A stretch of 64,000 nt of DNA from assembly GCA_900554545.1 (NCBI GenBank), contig USHW01000007.1, positions 1 through 64,000 of the forward strand, in the 5' to 3' direction. Made by a program: the position numbers and the translations under genes. The notes under the pieces were generated by a model. It saw only the letters and a program-made list of their open reading frames with translations. It did no database searches and had not been told where the DNA came from. Positions 41,699 to 54,227 of the stretch are shown piece after piece (position 1 is the stretch's first letter; every line of letters begins with the position of its first letter). This DNA comes from an uncultured Prevotella sp. GTDB taxonomy: Bacteria > Bacteroidota > Bacteroidia > Bacteroidales > Bacteroidaceae.

Positions 41699-43480
41699 TT
41701 ATTCAACGACTATCATCGTCCAGTATTTCAGCGACGGCAGGGTGAACACCACCTCGCCACCGGCCTGCTTGAACGGCAGTTCTTGCACGGCGCCTCCAAG
41801 CGCATCGGGCGTAGCCACCCATATTTTGTTGACCTTCGCCGTTGCTTTCATGCGCAAGGGCAGGCCCTCGACAAGGCGCGGTTCGGGCATTGTGCCGTTC
41901 ATGTCGCGCCAGCTCAGGTTGTCGGCGTCCATGAAGTTGAGCAGGTGTACCACCTTCTTGTCGCCCACCTGACGCGAGAACGCGGTGACGTTGCCTATTA
42001 CCGGCGGCCACGCGGCCACCTTAACGTCTGACGTCGAGCTTACTCCAGCCTCTGTCTCAGTGCCTCCGCCGCGCAGAAGGTTCTGGTAAGCGGTCATAAA
42101 GTCGTAGTATCTTACGATGGCGTCCCTAAGCTCCTGCGACATCGTGAGGTTGTCGTTGGGGAAGTATTCCTTGCACAACATGTGGTCGCCAAGTTCAAGG
42201 TGAGAGCCTCCGAGGGCGAACATCACGGCGTCGGTGAGCAGCACTCCGGGCGTGTTGAACTCGCCCGGGTTGTCCGCCTTGGTGTAGTTCATGTATGCGG
42301 CGAACACCGTCTGCAGGTCATGCCGGCCGTAAAGCTCGTTGTTGTGGATGATGTCGCGTATCGAGCTGAACGACGCCTCGCTGTCCCACAGCTCGTTGTA
42401 GAGGAAGTCAACGTCGCCCTGGGCTATCGAGTAAGTGCCGTAGCTGCTCACGGCGTTCATGACGAGGCGCTTGTCGGGACGGCGCTCCTTCATGGCCTTT
42501 ACGAACGACTCGTAGCCCAGCTGCAGGTTGGCCTTGCCGCCGTCGTAGGTGTACAGGTTGCCACGGTCGCCCAGCTGGTCGATTTGGTAACCGTCAAAGT
42601 CGAAGTTGGCGTACACGTCGTCGTTCCTGTCGCCTATGTACTGATGCCACTCCTTGTTGGCAGGGTTGACGAGATAGATGTCGCTCTTCCACGAGTCGGG
42701 CAGGTCGTGGCTGTCCTTCTGGCTGTGCTTTGTGTCCTTGAACAGATACCATTCTTCCTTCACTCCGTCCTGCGCGGCGTCTGACAGCGCGCCGAAACAG
42801 AGGTTGTAGAACATGGCCTTCATGCCGTAAGAGTGCTGCACGTCGATGTACTTCTTTATTACCGACGTGTAGACGTCGCGGTTCGCAATGTCCTTGTACA
42901 CCTCGTCAAGCTTGTCGCGCGTGCCGCCGAGCGGCCAGTGGTGCTTGTTGTGCCAGTCCTGGAACTGCACTCCGTTGATATGGCAGCGGTTGAGGAATGC
43001 CATCTCCTGCTCTATCACGCCGTCGGCGGTCTTCGATGCGTCGAACGTTGCAACGAAGCCGTAGCGCGGGAAGCGCGTCCAGTCGCTCGAAACGTCAACG
43101 CCTATCGTGCCGAGCACGGTCTCCGAGCCGTCGCTTTCAGTGCGGTAAACGTCTACAAGATAGCCTGTGAAGTCGGCGTCGGGCGCAGTCCACGTCCACG
43201 TCTGGCCGCTTGCGGCCTGCTCGGCCACGACCTCCGTCTGCGTGCGGTAGCGCACCTTGGCGTCAGCCGGGACTGTTCCCACTGCGGTGAACGTCACCGT
43301 TTCGCCGGGCTTGTAGCACGCCTTGTCGGTAGAAAGGCTAACGGTGAGGCTGGCGTTCACCTTCACCACGTCGGTCACTTCGCCCGTAATGTCGGTTTCG
43401 GGCTTTGCTGTCACGTTGTCATCGTCGCTGCACGCCCACATTGCCATCAGTGCAACGACCGAATATATCAGTTTTCTCAT
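41699..43480 (-). CDS. GH66 endo-dextranase-like lipoprotein
   Basis: A 593-residue lipoprotein (lipobox WACSD, Cys17). An N-terminal beta domain (about 40-130) precedes the GH66 barrel: NGVQFQDWHNKHHWP, FDFDGYQIDQLGDRG (candidate nucleophile Asp) and FLYNELWDSE (candidate acid/base Glu), with a C-terminal beta domain to the end. GH66 enzymes cut alpha-1,6-glucan (dextran) internally or form cycloisomaltooligosaccharides; no inserted CBM35 typical of the latter is evident. It is last in the PUL operon, 4 nt below the SusE-like gene, and points to dextran as substrate. Confidence 0.92.
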   Translation of the reverse strand: MRKLIYSVVALMAMWACSDDDNVTAKPETDITGEVTDVVKVNASLTVSLSTDKACYKPGETVTFTAVGTVPADAKVRYRTQTEVVAEQAASGQTWTWTAPDADFTGYLVDVYRTESDGSETVLGTIGVDVSSDWTRFPRYGFVATFDASKTADGVIEQEMAFLNRCHINGVQFQDWHNKHHWPLGGTRDKLDEVYKDIANRDVYTSVIKKYIDVQHSYGMKAMFYNLCFGALSDAAQDGVKEEWYLFKDTKHSQKDSHDLPDSWKSDIYLVNPANKEWHQYIGDRNDDVYANFDFDGYQIDQLGDRGNLYTYDGGKANLQLGYESFVKAMKERRPDKRLVMNAVSSYGTYSIAQGDVDFLYNELWDSEASFSSIRDIIHNNELYGRHDLQTVFAAYMNYTKADNPGEFNTPGVLLTDAVMFALGGSHLELGDHMLCKEYFPNDNLTMSQELRDAIVRYYDFMTAYQNLLRGGGTETEAGVSSTSDVKVAAWPPVIGNVTAFSRQVGDKKVVHLLNFMDADNLSWRDMNGTMPEPRLVEGLPLRMKATAKVNKIWVATPDALGGAVQELPFKQAGGEVVFTLPSLKYWTMIVVE

Positions 43481-43484
43481 GTAC

Positions 43485-44978
43485 TTACTGTTTTGCTATT
43501 GTTATTGTTTCGGTGAGCTGGTTGAGCGTAATATTATACGTACCGGCCTCTGCTATCTTCCATTTGTTGTCAACGTTCATAATGTCCGTTGTGAGGTATT
43601 GCGCCTTCAGGGCGTCGCTCTTCTTGTCTATGAAGAGGGCTTTCTCCTCCTGTCCGGTAGGTGCGGCTCCGTTCTCGGCGGACATGAACCATGCTCCGTT
43701 CCAGTCGCTGCTCCTGTCGCAGGTGAACTTCAGTTCTCCGGCGTTGAGTGTTCCCGTCCATGTCATAACGTATGGGTTGGACTCGTCCTTCGTCATCGGC
43801 ACGGCATCGTCGAGCGACCAGCCGCCCGGCGCTGCGTCACCGACAAGCCATATCGTCTCGTATGGCGTGAACACGCTCATCAGCATGCGCTCGTTGCCGC
43901 TGCGTATGTCAAGGCATATCTTGTAAGCCTTGCCTAATTCGTCGGACTTCAGGCGCCATTTGTTGTCGGGGTCGAAGCCCGGCACGAACTCGACTGACGA
44001 GTCGGTATAGGGCGCATCGGGCTGTGTGGCCTTGTAGTTGTTCTCCCAACTGCCGCTCGCCGTCGCGAACTTGAAGTCGCCTTCGTTGTTGAATTCGGCT
44101 CCGTAACGGAACAGGAAGGGGTCAAGAGCATCCTGCGTCATTGGCTTGAAGCTGTAGCCGTCCATGCCGTCGATGAACCATATCGCGTCGTATGGCGGCG
44201 TCACGCCGTCAGACTTGACCGTAGTGATTGTGCCGTCGAGCAGGTTCAGGGTGATGGTATAGTCGTGGGCTTCGGTTATTTCAAAGAGATTGTCGGGCTG
44301 GTCGGCCTGCGTGCGCAAAACGAGTTGTCCGTCGTCGCCGCGGTTGTAGGAAGGAAGTTCCTCGCCGAGAGTGGTTATGAACTTGTACGTACCTGCCTTC
44401 ATGTAGCCCGTATAGGTAAACTGTCCGTTGTCGGTGCGCGTCATCTCCTCGGCGTTCGACAGGTCGGTGCCGCCCGGTGTGGCCGTTCCTGTAACATAAA
44501 GGGTGGTTGTTACGGGTTCGTATGATGTGACATTCAACTGCGCTGTGGCCGTCTGCACCTCGTCAACACCGGCCACAACGGCCGTGACACGGGCCTCAAC
44601 GGCATAACGGTTGTCGGCCTTCACGCCGAAATTGTCACGCAATATGGAGTTAAGTTGCTCCACCGTAGCCGACCATTCATACTGCTGCGTCATTTCCTCG
44701 GCCGCCACATACGGCTCGGCGAAGTTCGTTCCGGCCTCGGCCAGTTCGAGTTTGTAGGTTATGCGGTTGCCCGTGCCGTGGTTGGTGCCGCTCGTCCATG
44801 TCAGCGTCAGCGCGTTGTCAGAGTGGCTTGCCTCGTCAAGCGTTATGTCGGTGGCGTTTGCCGTGATGGCGAGTTCAGTCTCGCCTTTGTTCAGTTCGGT
44901 GTAATCGTCGTCGGCACAAGCGCCCAGCAAGGCACAGCCGAGCATAAGAAGCACCGGTCTCAATATATGTCTTTTCAT
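43485..44978 (-). CDS. SusE/SusF-like surface glycan-binding lipoprotein
   Basis: A 497-residue lipoprotein (lipobox LGACAD, Cys21). The N-terminal SusE-type domain (about 30-155, ITLDEASHSDNALTLTW) is followed by two or three repeated starch-binding-like beta domains (about 160-265, 270-375 and 380-497), each opening with a YVTGTATPGG or IWLVGDAAPGGWS pattern. It holds glucan chains at the cell surface beside SusC and SusD. Its position between susD and the GH66 gene fits the dextran-type PUL order. Confidence 0.9.
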   Translation of the reverse strand: MKRHILRPVLLMLGCALLGACADDDYTELNKGETELAITANATDITLDEASHSDNALTLTWTSGTNHGTGNRITYKLELAEAGTNFAEPYVAAEEMTQQYEWSATVEQLNSILRDNFGVKADNRYAVEARVTAVVAGVDEVQTATAQLNVTSYEPVTTTLYVTGTATPGGTDLSNAEEMTRTDNGQFTYTGYMKAGTYKFITTLGEELPSYNRGDDGQLVLRTQADQPDNLFEITEAHDYTITLNLLDGTITTVKSDGVTPPYDAIWFIDGMDGYSFKPMTQDALDPFLFRYGAEFNNEGDFKFATASGSWENNYKATQPDAPYTDSSVEFVPGFDPDNKWRLKSDELGKAYKICLDIRSGNERMLMSVFTPYETIWLVGDAAPGGWSLDDAVPMTKDESNPYVMTWTGTLNAGELKFTCDRSSDWNGAWFMSAENGAAPTGQEEKALFIDKKSDALKAQYLTTDIMNVDNKWKIAEAGTYNITLNQLTETITIAKQ

Positions 44979-45001
44979 GTTGTCGGTATTTAGTTGTAAG
45001 A

Positions 45002-46495
45002 TTAATAACCTGGATTTTGTGTCAAAAGCGGGTTCGCGTCAATCTCCGTCTGCGGTATCGGGAAGAGCAGGCGGTCTTTGGTTACGTTGCCCTTGCCTAT
45101 GCTTCGCAGGAAGTTTATGGCGTAGTCGCCGTGCTCAAGGCGTATCATGTCAAACCAACGGTGCCCCTCGAAGGCCAGCTCCATGCGGCGTTCGTGGATT
45201 ATCTTCTCACGCATCTCTTCCTGTGTAAGCCCCGATACGGCTGCAAGTCCTGCCCTGCTGCGCACGATGTTGAACGGAGCGGCGGCCTCGTCGGTAAGTC
45301 CCTGCTCGTTAAGGGCTTCCGCTTCCATCAGCAATACGTCGGCATAACGGTAGATAACGAAGTTGGCCGGAGAGGTGTTGTACTCTGGAGATACGCTCTT
45401 GGGAACAAGGAACTTGCGGACGTTATAGCCCGTGTTAGACCACGAACTCTTGTAATCCATTCCGTCGAAAGGCGGACATCCCTCGTACAAAACTGTCAAG
45501 TCCTTGCGCAGGTCGCCGTCTTCATACTGTTCGACGAACTCCTGTGTGGGGAGATTCCAGCCGTAACTGCCGGCCACCATGTCGGAGTTGCGCGGTCCCA
45601 TGAACGTAGACAGCCACGACATCTGTGGGTTGTTGCCCCAAAAGTCGTTCTCGGTGTCGCCGCTGTACTGCACCTCGAAAAGTGACTCCGCACCATTGTT
45701 GATGGTCGCGTCGAAGTTATCCTCATACTTGCAGTTGGCCAAGTCGTAGCCCATAGCAGTGATGTCCTTGCACAATTGCTCGGCCTTTGCATAATAGTCC
45801 TTGTTGTCCGGAGCGAGCGTAAGGTATATGTCGGCCATCATCGCCATAGCGGCTTCGCGGCAGGCACGGCCCTTGTCGTCGTCAGAATAATCGGCTTTGG
45901 CCGGCAAACGGTCAATTCCCTCCTGACAATCCTTGATGATTTGAGCATAGACTTCTTCTTTCGTGGCACGCGCTATGGCCGTATTGTCGCCCGGGTTGAA
46001 AGGTTCGAGGCGCAAAGGCACGCCGCCGAAGAGGCGCACAAGTATGTAATAGTAATGCGCACGGAGGAAATACGCCTCGCCAAGGCTTTGGCTGCGCACA
46101 TCATCAGACACTCCGGAAGCATTCAGGAGGTTCTGTATCGTGGTGTTGCACTGGCCTATGCCCACCCACGGAGAGCGCCAAAGATACAGCGCCATGGCGT
46201 TGTCGCTCTGCGTGATGAAGTTCGACGCCTGCACGGTTTCTATTCCGTCAGTGCCTCCTCCGGCACCAACCTCGCTGTTTCCGGCCACAATGTCGAGCGT
46301 CCATATACGCTGGTTATACATGTTTGAAGACTGCAATGTGCGGTAACAGCCAAGCGTCAGCGCCTTGGCTATGTCGTCGGTCATGGCCGTTTCAGGGTCA
46401 AGCGTATTGTGGGGAGACAAATCCAGGAAATCGGAACACGACGAAACAGCCACCGCCGTGAAGCCTGCCAATATGATGTTTCTTATTGTTTTCAT
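45002..46495 (-). CDS. SusD/RagB-family glycan-binding lipoprotein of the PUL
   Basis: A 497-residue lipoprotein (lipobox AVSSCSD, Cys21) with SusD landmarks: YFLRAHYYYILVRLFGGVPL near 150-170, NIVRSRAGL and the C-terminal FEGHRWFDMIRLEHGD. It caps the SusC barrel encoded 14 nt upstream. ATG codons two residues apart (46501 and 46495) are both possible starts. It is shorter than the orphan SusD at 23.7 kb and not obviously a close paralogue. Confidence 0.95.
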   Translation of the reverse strand: MKTIRNIILAGFTAVAVSSCSDFLDLSPHNTLDPETAMTDDIAKALTLGCYRTLQSSNMYNQRIWTLDIVAGNSEVGAGGGTDGIETVQASNFITQSDNAMALYLWRSPWVGIGQCNTTIQNLLNASGVSDDVRSQSLGEAYFLRAHYYYILVRLFGGVPLRLEPFNPGDNTAIARATKEEVYAQIIKDCQEGIDRLPAKADYSDDDKGRACREAAMAMMADIYLTLAPDNKDYYAKAEQLCKDITAMGYDLANCKYEDNFDATINNGAESLFEVQYSGDTENDFWGNNPQMSWLSTFMGPRNSDMVAGSYGWNLPTQEFVEQYEDGDLRKDLTVLYEGCPPFDGMDYKSSWSNTGYNVRKFLVPKSVSPEYNTSPANFVIYRYADVLLMEAEALNEQGLTDEAAAPFNIVRSRAGLAAVSGLTQEEMREKIIHERRMELAFEGHRWFDMIRLEHGDYAINFLRSIGKGNVTKDRLLFPIPQTEIDANPLLTQNPGY

Positions 46496-46509
46496 TGTCA
46501 TTGATGGTT

Positions 46510-49500
46510 TTAGAAGTTAAAGTTCAGGCCGAAACTGTATGTCCTTGAAATAGGATAACGTGACAGGTCGATGCCGTTGATGTCCACTTCGGGGTCGAAA
46601 CCGGAGTACGAAGTGATTGTTGCCACGTTCTCGCAGGAGAACGACAGGCGCATGGCTTCTATCCCGAGCTTTGCCAACCACTTATCGGGGAAGTTGTATG
46701 CAAGCGTTATGTTCTTCAGTCGTAGGTACGAACCGTCTTCCACAAAGCGGTCAGACACACGGTTGTTGTTGTTCGGGTCGCCATAGACTGCACGCGGCAT
46801 GGAGTTGCTTGTGCCCTCGCCCGTCCAGCGGTTGAGCACGTCCGTCGTCTGGTTATATGCCGCAGACATGCCCGTATTGTCAATGTTGTTGGCGTTGAAA
46901 ATCTTGTTTCCGGCCACGCCCTGCAAGTAAACGGACAGCTCGAAGCCCTTGTATGAAAGCGAGTTGTTCATCGAAAAGAGCCATGTAGGATTGGGATTGC
47001 CTATCACGGTGCGGTCTTCGTCGTTTATAACGCCGTCGTTGTTCAGGTCGCGGAAGCGTATGTCGCCCGGCTCCGCGCCAGTCTGTATGGCGTGGTTATT
47101 GATTTCCTGCTGGTTCTGGAATATCCCGTCAGTCACATATCCGTAGAAAACGTTGATGGGATAGCCGTCCGCAAGCATGGTTACATACGAATTGTTGACC
47201 TGGTTTATATAGTAAGGCACGTCGCTGTTGAGGTCTTTTATCTTGTTGCGGTTGTACGTCGCCGTGACGGTTGTCTCCCAGCGGAGCGGCTTTTCAAAAT
47301 TAACGGTGCGCAGGCTAAACTCGAACCCCTTGTTGCTTACACGTCCGGCGTTGGTGTATGTGGTTGAAGTGTCCTCGAAGCCGGAGGTTATCGGGATTGA
47401 GGCTTTCACGAGCATGTCGCGCGTTTCCTTGATATACGCATCGAGAGAGAGGACTATGCGCGAACGAAGGAACGACGCGTCAATGCCGAAGTTGGTCTGC
47501 GCCACCTCCTCCCAGTGGATGTACGGGTTGGCAAGAGTCGACGCATAAAGCACCGTCTGGTTGTTTCCTGCTGTGCCAAGCGGGTATCTGCCAGTGTTGT
47601 ACTGCGCCAGATAGCCGTAGCTGCCGACGCTGGCCTGGCTACCGGTTACGCCGTAGCCGGCGCGTATCTTGAGGTCGTCGATGAAGTCGGTCTTAGGGAA
47701 CCACTTTTCCTCCGATATTCTCCATGCGAGCGAAACGGAGGGGAACGTACCCCAACGGTGCTTCGGGCCGAACTTGCTTGAGCCGTCATGGCGCACCGTA
47801 GCGGTAAGAAGGTAGCGGTCCTTGTACGAATAATTGAGGCGCGCCATGTACGAGAGAAGCGCCCACTCGGTCATGTTGCCGAGTATTGAGTACATCTTTT
47901 CGCCGTTGTCAAACTCGTGTACGTTGTCAAACTGGAATACGTTTTTCTGCGCATTGTAGTAATCATAGTCGTTCCACTGCGCCGACATGCCGGCCATGAG
48001 GCTTATGTCGTGGTCGCCGGCGATGGTGTAATCGAAGAGGAAATAGTTGTCCCACAGGTAGGTGAACGACTTGTTGGTGCTCTTGTAGCGCGAACTTTCC
48101 TCAACGGGAGTCGGTTTCCAGTCGTATTTCGGCGTGTAGTTGTCGTCGAACCAGAACTTGGCGTCATAGCCGAAGGTGCTGCGGAACTTGAGCCACTTGG
48201 CAAACGTTATCTCGCCTGTTATGTTGGCGAGGAAGTTGTAGCCGTTGGTCTTGTTGCTGTTCACCTCGGTCGTACCTATGGGGTTGCGTATGCTTCCGTA
48301 CCACTCGGCGTTGCCCTCGGGGCCGCTCCACGTTCCGTCGGCGTTCTTCATCGGCTGGACGGGCAGCGCCTTCATTGCGTCGCCTATGCTGTAAGTGCCC
48401 TGTTTCTTCTCGTCGGCGCTGAACGTGATGTTGTTCGAGAACTTGAGCCACTTCGTAACCTGGGCGTCGGTGTTGGCCTGGAAGGTGAAGCGGCGGTAGT
48501 TCACGCTGCGGACGATGCCCGACTGGTCGAGGAAGCCGCCCGAAATGTAGTAGTGCGACTTGTCGTTTCCGCCCGAATAGCTTACCGTATAGTTCTGCAT
48601 CACGCCGGTGCGCAGCAGCTCGTCCATCCAGTCTGTTCCCTTTCCGAGGGCTGACGGGTCGGCAAACTCGGGGTTGGGCGTGCGTCCGCTGTTTATCATC
48701 ATCTCGTTGCTCAGGGCGGCATACTGCGACGCATTGAGCAGGTCGGGCACGTTGGCGGCGTTCTGTATCGAAACGTTGGCCGACACGGAGAGTTTGCTCT
48801 TGCCGTCGGCACCGCGCTTTGTGGTAATCATCACCACGCCGTTGGCGCCGCGCGAACCGTATATTGCCGTTGCCGAAGCGTCCTTGAGCACGTCCAAGCG
48901 GTCAACGTCGGCCATGTTGATGGCGTTCAGGCCGAGGTCGGTAGGCACTCCGTCGATAACCACGAGAGGGTCGCAGTTGTTGATGGAGCCGAGTCCGCGT
49001 ATCTTGATGTTCACATTGTCGCCCGGCTTTCCGGCGTCTACAATCTGCACGCCGGAGATTTTTCCCTGTATGGCCGAGCCTATATTGTTCACCGAGTTGT
49101 TGTTGATGTCCTTGCTTCCGAGCGAGGCCACCGAGCCGGTAAGGTCTTTCTTCTTCATCGTGCCGTAACCTACGACAACGAGTTCTTCAAGCATCTCGTC
49201 GTCTTCCTTCATCACGATGTCCACCTGTTGGCGTCCGCCAACAGCCACTTCCTGCATGGCGAAGCCTATGTAGCTCACCACGAGCGTGCCGTCGGACGGC
49301 GCGTTGACGGTGTAGCGGCCGTCCATGTCGGTGATGGTGGCCGCTGCGTCGGCACCGCCTTTCACTTTCACGGTAGCCCCGATGACGGTCTCGCCGTTCT
49401 GGTCGGTCACCGTGCCGCTCACTTTCAGCTGCTGCGCCAGTGCCTGCAACGGGAAAAACATTCCCGCGAGGACGGCAAGCAGCGTCAGTGCAAATGTTCT

Positions 49501-49515
49501 GCTAAATCCTTTCAT
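46510..49515 (-). CDS. SusC/RagA-family TonB-dependent transporter of the PUL
   Basis: A 1001-residue outer-membrane protein. A signal peptide (about 1-27, ending ALAQ) leads into a regulatory-like domain (about 30-105, LKVSGTVTDQNGETVIGATVKV), LEELVVVGYGTMKKKDLTGSV, the plug (about 115-220, ending GSRGANGVVMITTKRG) and the barrel with a terminal aromatic (NFNF). It imports oligosaccharides bound by SusD. The start is at MKGFSRTF; another ATG lies two codons upstream. A weak -7 (TACCTTGA) lies about 45 nt upstream; array R7 separates it from the GH97 gene. Confidence 0.95.
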   Translation of the reverse strand: MKGFSRTFALTLLAVLAGMFFPLQALAQQLKVSGTVTDQNGETVIGATVKVKGGADAAATITDMDGRYTVNAPSDGTLVVSYIGFAMQEVAVGGRQQVDIVMKEDDEMLEELVVVGYGTMKKKDLTGSVASLGSKDINNNSVNNIGSAIQGKISGVQIVDAGKPGDNVNIKIRGLGSINNCDPLVVIDGVPTDLGLNAINMADVDRLDVLKDASATAIYGSRGANGVVMITTKRGADGKSKLSVSANVSIQNAANVPDLLNASQYAALSNEMMINSGRTPNPEFADPSALGKGTDWMDELLRTGVMQNYTVSYSGGNDKSHYYISGGFLDQSGIVRSVNYRRFTFQANTDAQVTKWLKFSNNITFSADEKKQGTYSIGDAMKALPVQPMKNADGTWSGPEGNAEWYGSIRNPIGTTEVNSNKTNGYNFLANITGEITFAKWLKFRSTFGYDAKFWFDDNYTPKYDWKPTPVEESSRYKSTNKSFTYLWDNYFLFDYTIAGDHDISLMAGMSAQWNDYDYYNAQKNVFQFDNVHEFDNGEKMYSILGNMTEWALLSYMARLNYSYKDRYLLTATVRHDGSSKFGPKHRWGTFPSVSLAWRISEEKWFPKTDFIDDLKIRAGYGVTGSQASVGSYGYLAQYNTGRYPLGTAGNNQTVLYASTLANPYIHWEEVAQTNFGIDASFLRSRIVLSLDAYIKETRDMLVKASIPITSGFEDTSTTYTNAGRVSNKGFEFSLRTVNFEKPLRWETTVTATYNRNKIKDLNSDVPYYINQVNNSYVTMLADGYPINVFYGYVTDGIFQNQQEINNHAIQTGAEPGDIRFRDLNNDGVINDEDRTVIGNPNPTWLFSMNNSLSYKGFELSVYLQGVAGNKIFNANNIDNTGMSAAYNQTTDVLNRWTGEGTSNSMPRAVYGDPNNNNRVSDRFVEDGSYLRLKNITLAYNFPDKWLAKLGIEAMRLSFSCENVATITSYSGFDPEVDINGIDLSRYPISRTYSFGLNFNF

Positions 49516-49644
49516 GTGCATTTTTTGTTTTAAGGTTGGTAATTTATGGTATTGTTTTCAAGGTATTCCGACTTGTCAGGGAGACGCGGAAGCACGGGCC
49601 TGTCCGCGTTTTTCCGCCTGCGCTTTTCGTCTCCTCGTAACCCG

Positions 49645-49767
49645 TTGATTGTCAGAGGGTTTGCAAAAGGCCGTCTTTCAGGCTGCAAAACGTGGTCTTT
49701 TACACGCTAAAAGATGGCCTTTTGCAGGCTAAAAGATGGCCTTTTGCAGGCTAAAAGGTGGCCTTTC
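49645..49767 (+). repeat. R-type array R7 inside the PUL, five 22-nt units
   Basis: The lead motif TGATTGTCAGAGGG starts at 49647. The units are 49658-49679, 49680-49701, 49702-49723, 49724-49745 and 49746-49767. Units 4 and 5 share their linker (GCAGGC), as a recent unit duplication would. It lies between the GH97 stop and the susC start, so it splits the locus into two expression blocks. The rest of 49516-49868 has no gene. Confidence 0.96.
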
Positions 49768-49868
49768 GCAAAGTGTCCGGCCGGTTTTGGACTGTCGGAT
49801 AGGCCGAATCGGCCTGATAAGCCGTATGCGCCGCCGGCAAGACAACAGAGCTTTTCACCCCAGACTTT

Positions 49869-52133
<2,265 letters not shown>

Positions 52134-52250
52134 ACCAATAATGCAAACGTATTACCTGAATTTCAGTGAAAAAGTAGCCTGAAAACGCAGCTTGAAACAC
52201 GTAACACTATGATATACAAGATATTAGCCAAACTGCTTGAAAACAAAAAA

Positions 52251-52272
52251 GTAGGGTGCATTAACACCCTAC
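52251..52272 (-). terminator. Terminator of the susR-like gene
   Basis: The arms GTAGGGTG (52251-52258) and CACCCTAC (52265-52272) with a 6-nt loop are followed on the minus strand by TTTTTTGTTTT. Confidence 0.9.
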
Positions 52273-52338
52273 CCGACACGTTTTACAATAAAAAATACAC
52301 AACTGAACGCCACAAACAAGCCCTTTACCGACCTTCCG

Positions 52339-53979
52339 TCAGTCGCCGTCCTCACACCGGCCAATCATCATCACGTCGTCGTCGAACTTGTCGCGGTCAC
52401 CGGCCGCGGCGTTACGCAGCTTCACCCTGTAATTATAAATGGTAGTGACCGAATAGCGCAGGAAGCTCGCAATCTTCGTACTGCTGCTGATACCGAGGCG
52501 CACCAAGGCGAAGATGCGCAGCTCGGTGTTGAGCTTCTCGCCCGGCTTCAGCCGTATCCGCTGCTCTGGCACAAGCAGGCTGTTGAAGTCGTCGACGAAG
52601 TTCGGAAACAGCTTTAGGAATGAATCGTCGAAGTGGGCGTAAAAATCCTTCAGCTCGTTGTCGATGAACGACTTTGAACGTATTTCGTCGAAAAGCTCCT
52701 TCGCGCCGCCTTTCTGCGCCACCTTCTGCAGGTGTTTGCGGTATTTGTCCATCTTGTCGATGTACAGCGAGCACTGGTCTATGTAGTGGGCAATGTACTC
52801 CTCCTTGATGTGCGAACTCTCGCTAAGCTCCCGGTTAAGCTCTTTCAGCCTTACATTGGCCTCCTGCGCAAGCCTGCGCGCAGCCGAAACCTTGTCCTTC
52901 TGCTTCTTTATCACCACGACGGCGACGGCGAGGAAGAGCGTAAGCAGTATGATGAAAGCAAACGAGCACAGGATAATCTTACGCTGCCGGGCAAGCTTCT
53001 GATGGTACGCCTTGTTGATTATGGGAAACGACTTCTGCACTTCGTAGATGCGCCAGAGCGAATTGCAGGCCACGGCATCGTCCATGCAACGTGTCATATA
53101 GGCGTAAGCGCGGTCAACATCGCCGTCGTTATAAAGCTGCGTTGCAAGCATCCGGAGCGACGTGTACTCGCGTATTCCCGACTTGATGTCGTTGATTGCC
53201 GATAGGATAAGGTGCCGCTTGAAGTTCTCCATGTCGCCCATGCCAAGGTATGACATGGCCAGCGTATAGTCAATCAGGGCGTTGTCATGTATGTTGTCGC
53301 ACTTTGAAGAAGCCTCCTTCAGGGCCTTTACGGCCTCGTCATACAGTCCGTGGACATTGTCCTTGTCGGCCTTTACTATTATATAATTGAACGACCCCGG
53401 AGTGTTTACAAGCAAAATGGAATCGCGGTACTTGTCAGTCCGGTCCAGATAAAGTTTCCTCATGTCGGCGTTGCTGCTGTTGTCGGCCATGAGTCCGTAT
53501 ATGTTGCGGTAGACATGGTAATAATACTCCATCTGATAAACGTCAAGCACGCTCTTGTCTACCCTGTCGATATAGTCCAAAGCCTCCTTGTACATTCCGT
53601 ACACGCCGTTCATCTCGGCTATGTTCATACGCGCGTCGTTGATGTACGAGCCGTTGCCTATGCGCCTGGCCACAGCCATCTTCTCGTTGGCATAGTAAAG
53701 TGCGGAGTCGATGTCGAACGACCTGTACTCCTCGCGCAGGCGGCCTGTCAGCCTGTATCGCTCCTCGTCGTCGGCAGCAGACGCCAGGCTTGCCTTCAGT
53801 TTGGATATCACTGCACGGCGCGCGTCCACATACCGGCGGCTGTTGCGCAACACGTTGTCGAGCGTATCAAGCAGGGCGGCTGTGTCATCGGCGGCCGACG
53901 ACACAGGCATGGCGGCAAAAAGAAGAAGCACGGACACCAGCCACCGCAACGCACGGGGCACTTTCGAAATGCATTCCAT
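52339..53979 (-). CDS. susR: SusR-like inner-membrane transcriptional regulator
   Basis: A 546-residue protein with the SusR layout. A signal sequence (about 10-30) leads to a periplasmic TPR-like sensor of about 300 residues. One membrane helix follows at about 336-358, then a coiled coil, then a cytoplasmic DNA-binding end (about 455-530) with ELRIFALVRLGISSSTKIASFLRYSVTTIYNYRVKLRN, a LuxR-like helix-turn-helix. SusR of B. thetaiotaomicron senses maltose and switches on susA and susB. Here the gene sits upstream of the GH97 gene with its own promoter and terminator, and probably activates the locus. Confidence 0.9.
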   Translation of the reverse strand: MECISKVPRALRWLVSVLLLFAAMPVSSAADDTAALLDTLDNVLRNSRRYVDARRAVISKLKASLASAADDEERYRLTGRLREEYRSFDIDSALYYANEKMAVARRIGNGSYINDARMNIAEMNGVYGMYKEALDYIDRVDKSVLDVYQMEYYYHVYRNIYGLMADNSSNADMRKLYLDRTDKYRDSILLVNTPGSFNYIIVKADKDNVHGLYDEAVKALKEASSKCDNIHDNALIDYTLAMSYLGMGDMENFKRHLILSAINDIKSGIREYTSLRMLATQLYNDGDVDRAYAYMTRCMDDAVACNSLWRIYEVQKSFPIINKAYHQKLARQRKIILCSFAFIILLTLFLAVAVVVIKKQKDKVSAARRLAQEANVRLKELNRELSESSHIKEEYIAHYIDQCSLYIDKMDKYRKHLQKVAQKGGAKELFDEIRSKSFIDNELKDFYAHFDDSFLKLFPNFVDDFNSLLVPEQRIRLKPGEKLNTELRIFALVRLGISSSTKIASFLRYSVTTIYNYRVKLRNAAAGDRDKFDDDVMMIGRCEDGD

Positions 53980-54004
53980 GGACTTTCAATAATAACCAAA
54001 CAAA

Positions 54005-54013
54005 GCAAAGGTA
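54005..54013 (-). promoter_or_regulatory. -7 box of the susR-like gene
   Basis: The minus strand reads TACCTTTGC, 25 nt before the ATG. The stretch 54014-54227, between this and the rpsT stop, shows no gene. Confidence 0.6.
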
Positions 54014-54227
54014 ATAATTTTCTGCCTTACGGACAAAAAATTCAGCGACATTCCACGCAAAAAAATCACCACCTGCGCGGACGAGCCACGCCGGCGGCGC
54101 CACAGCTGCCCACCCAGCCGGACATGAACGGCGGCGGAAGGCAGGCATACGGAAACGAAAGCAGACCGCAAACATCCGTCACGGACATTGCGGCCTGCTG
54201 AAAATTGTCTCTTATTTATAATTTACT

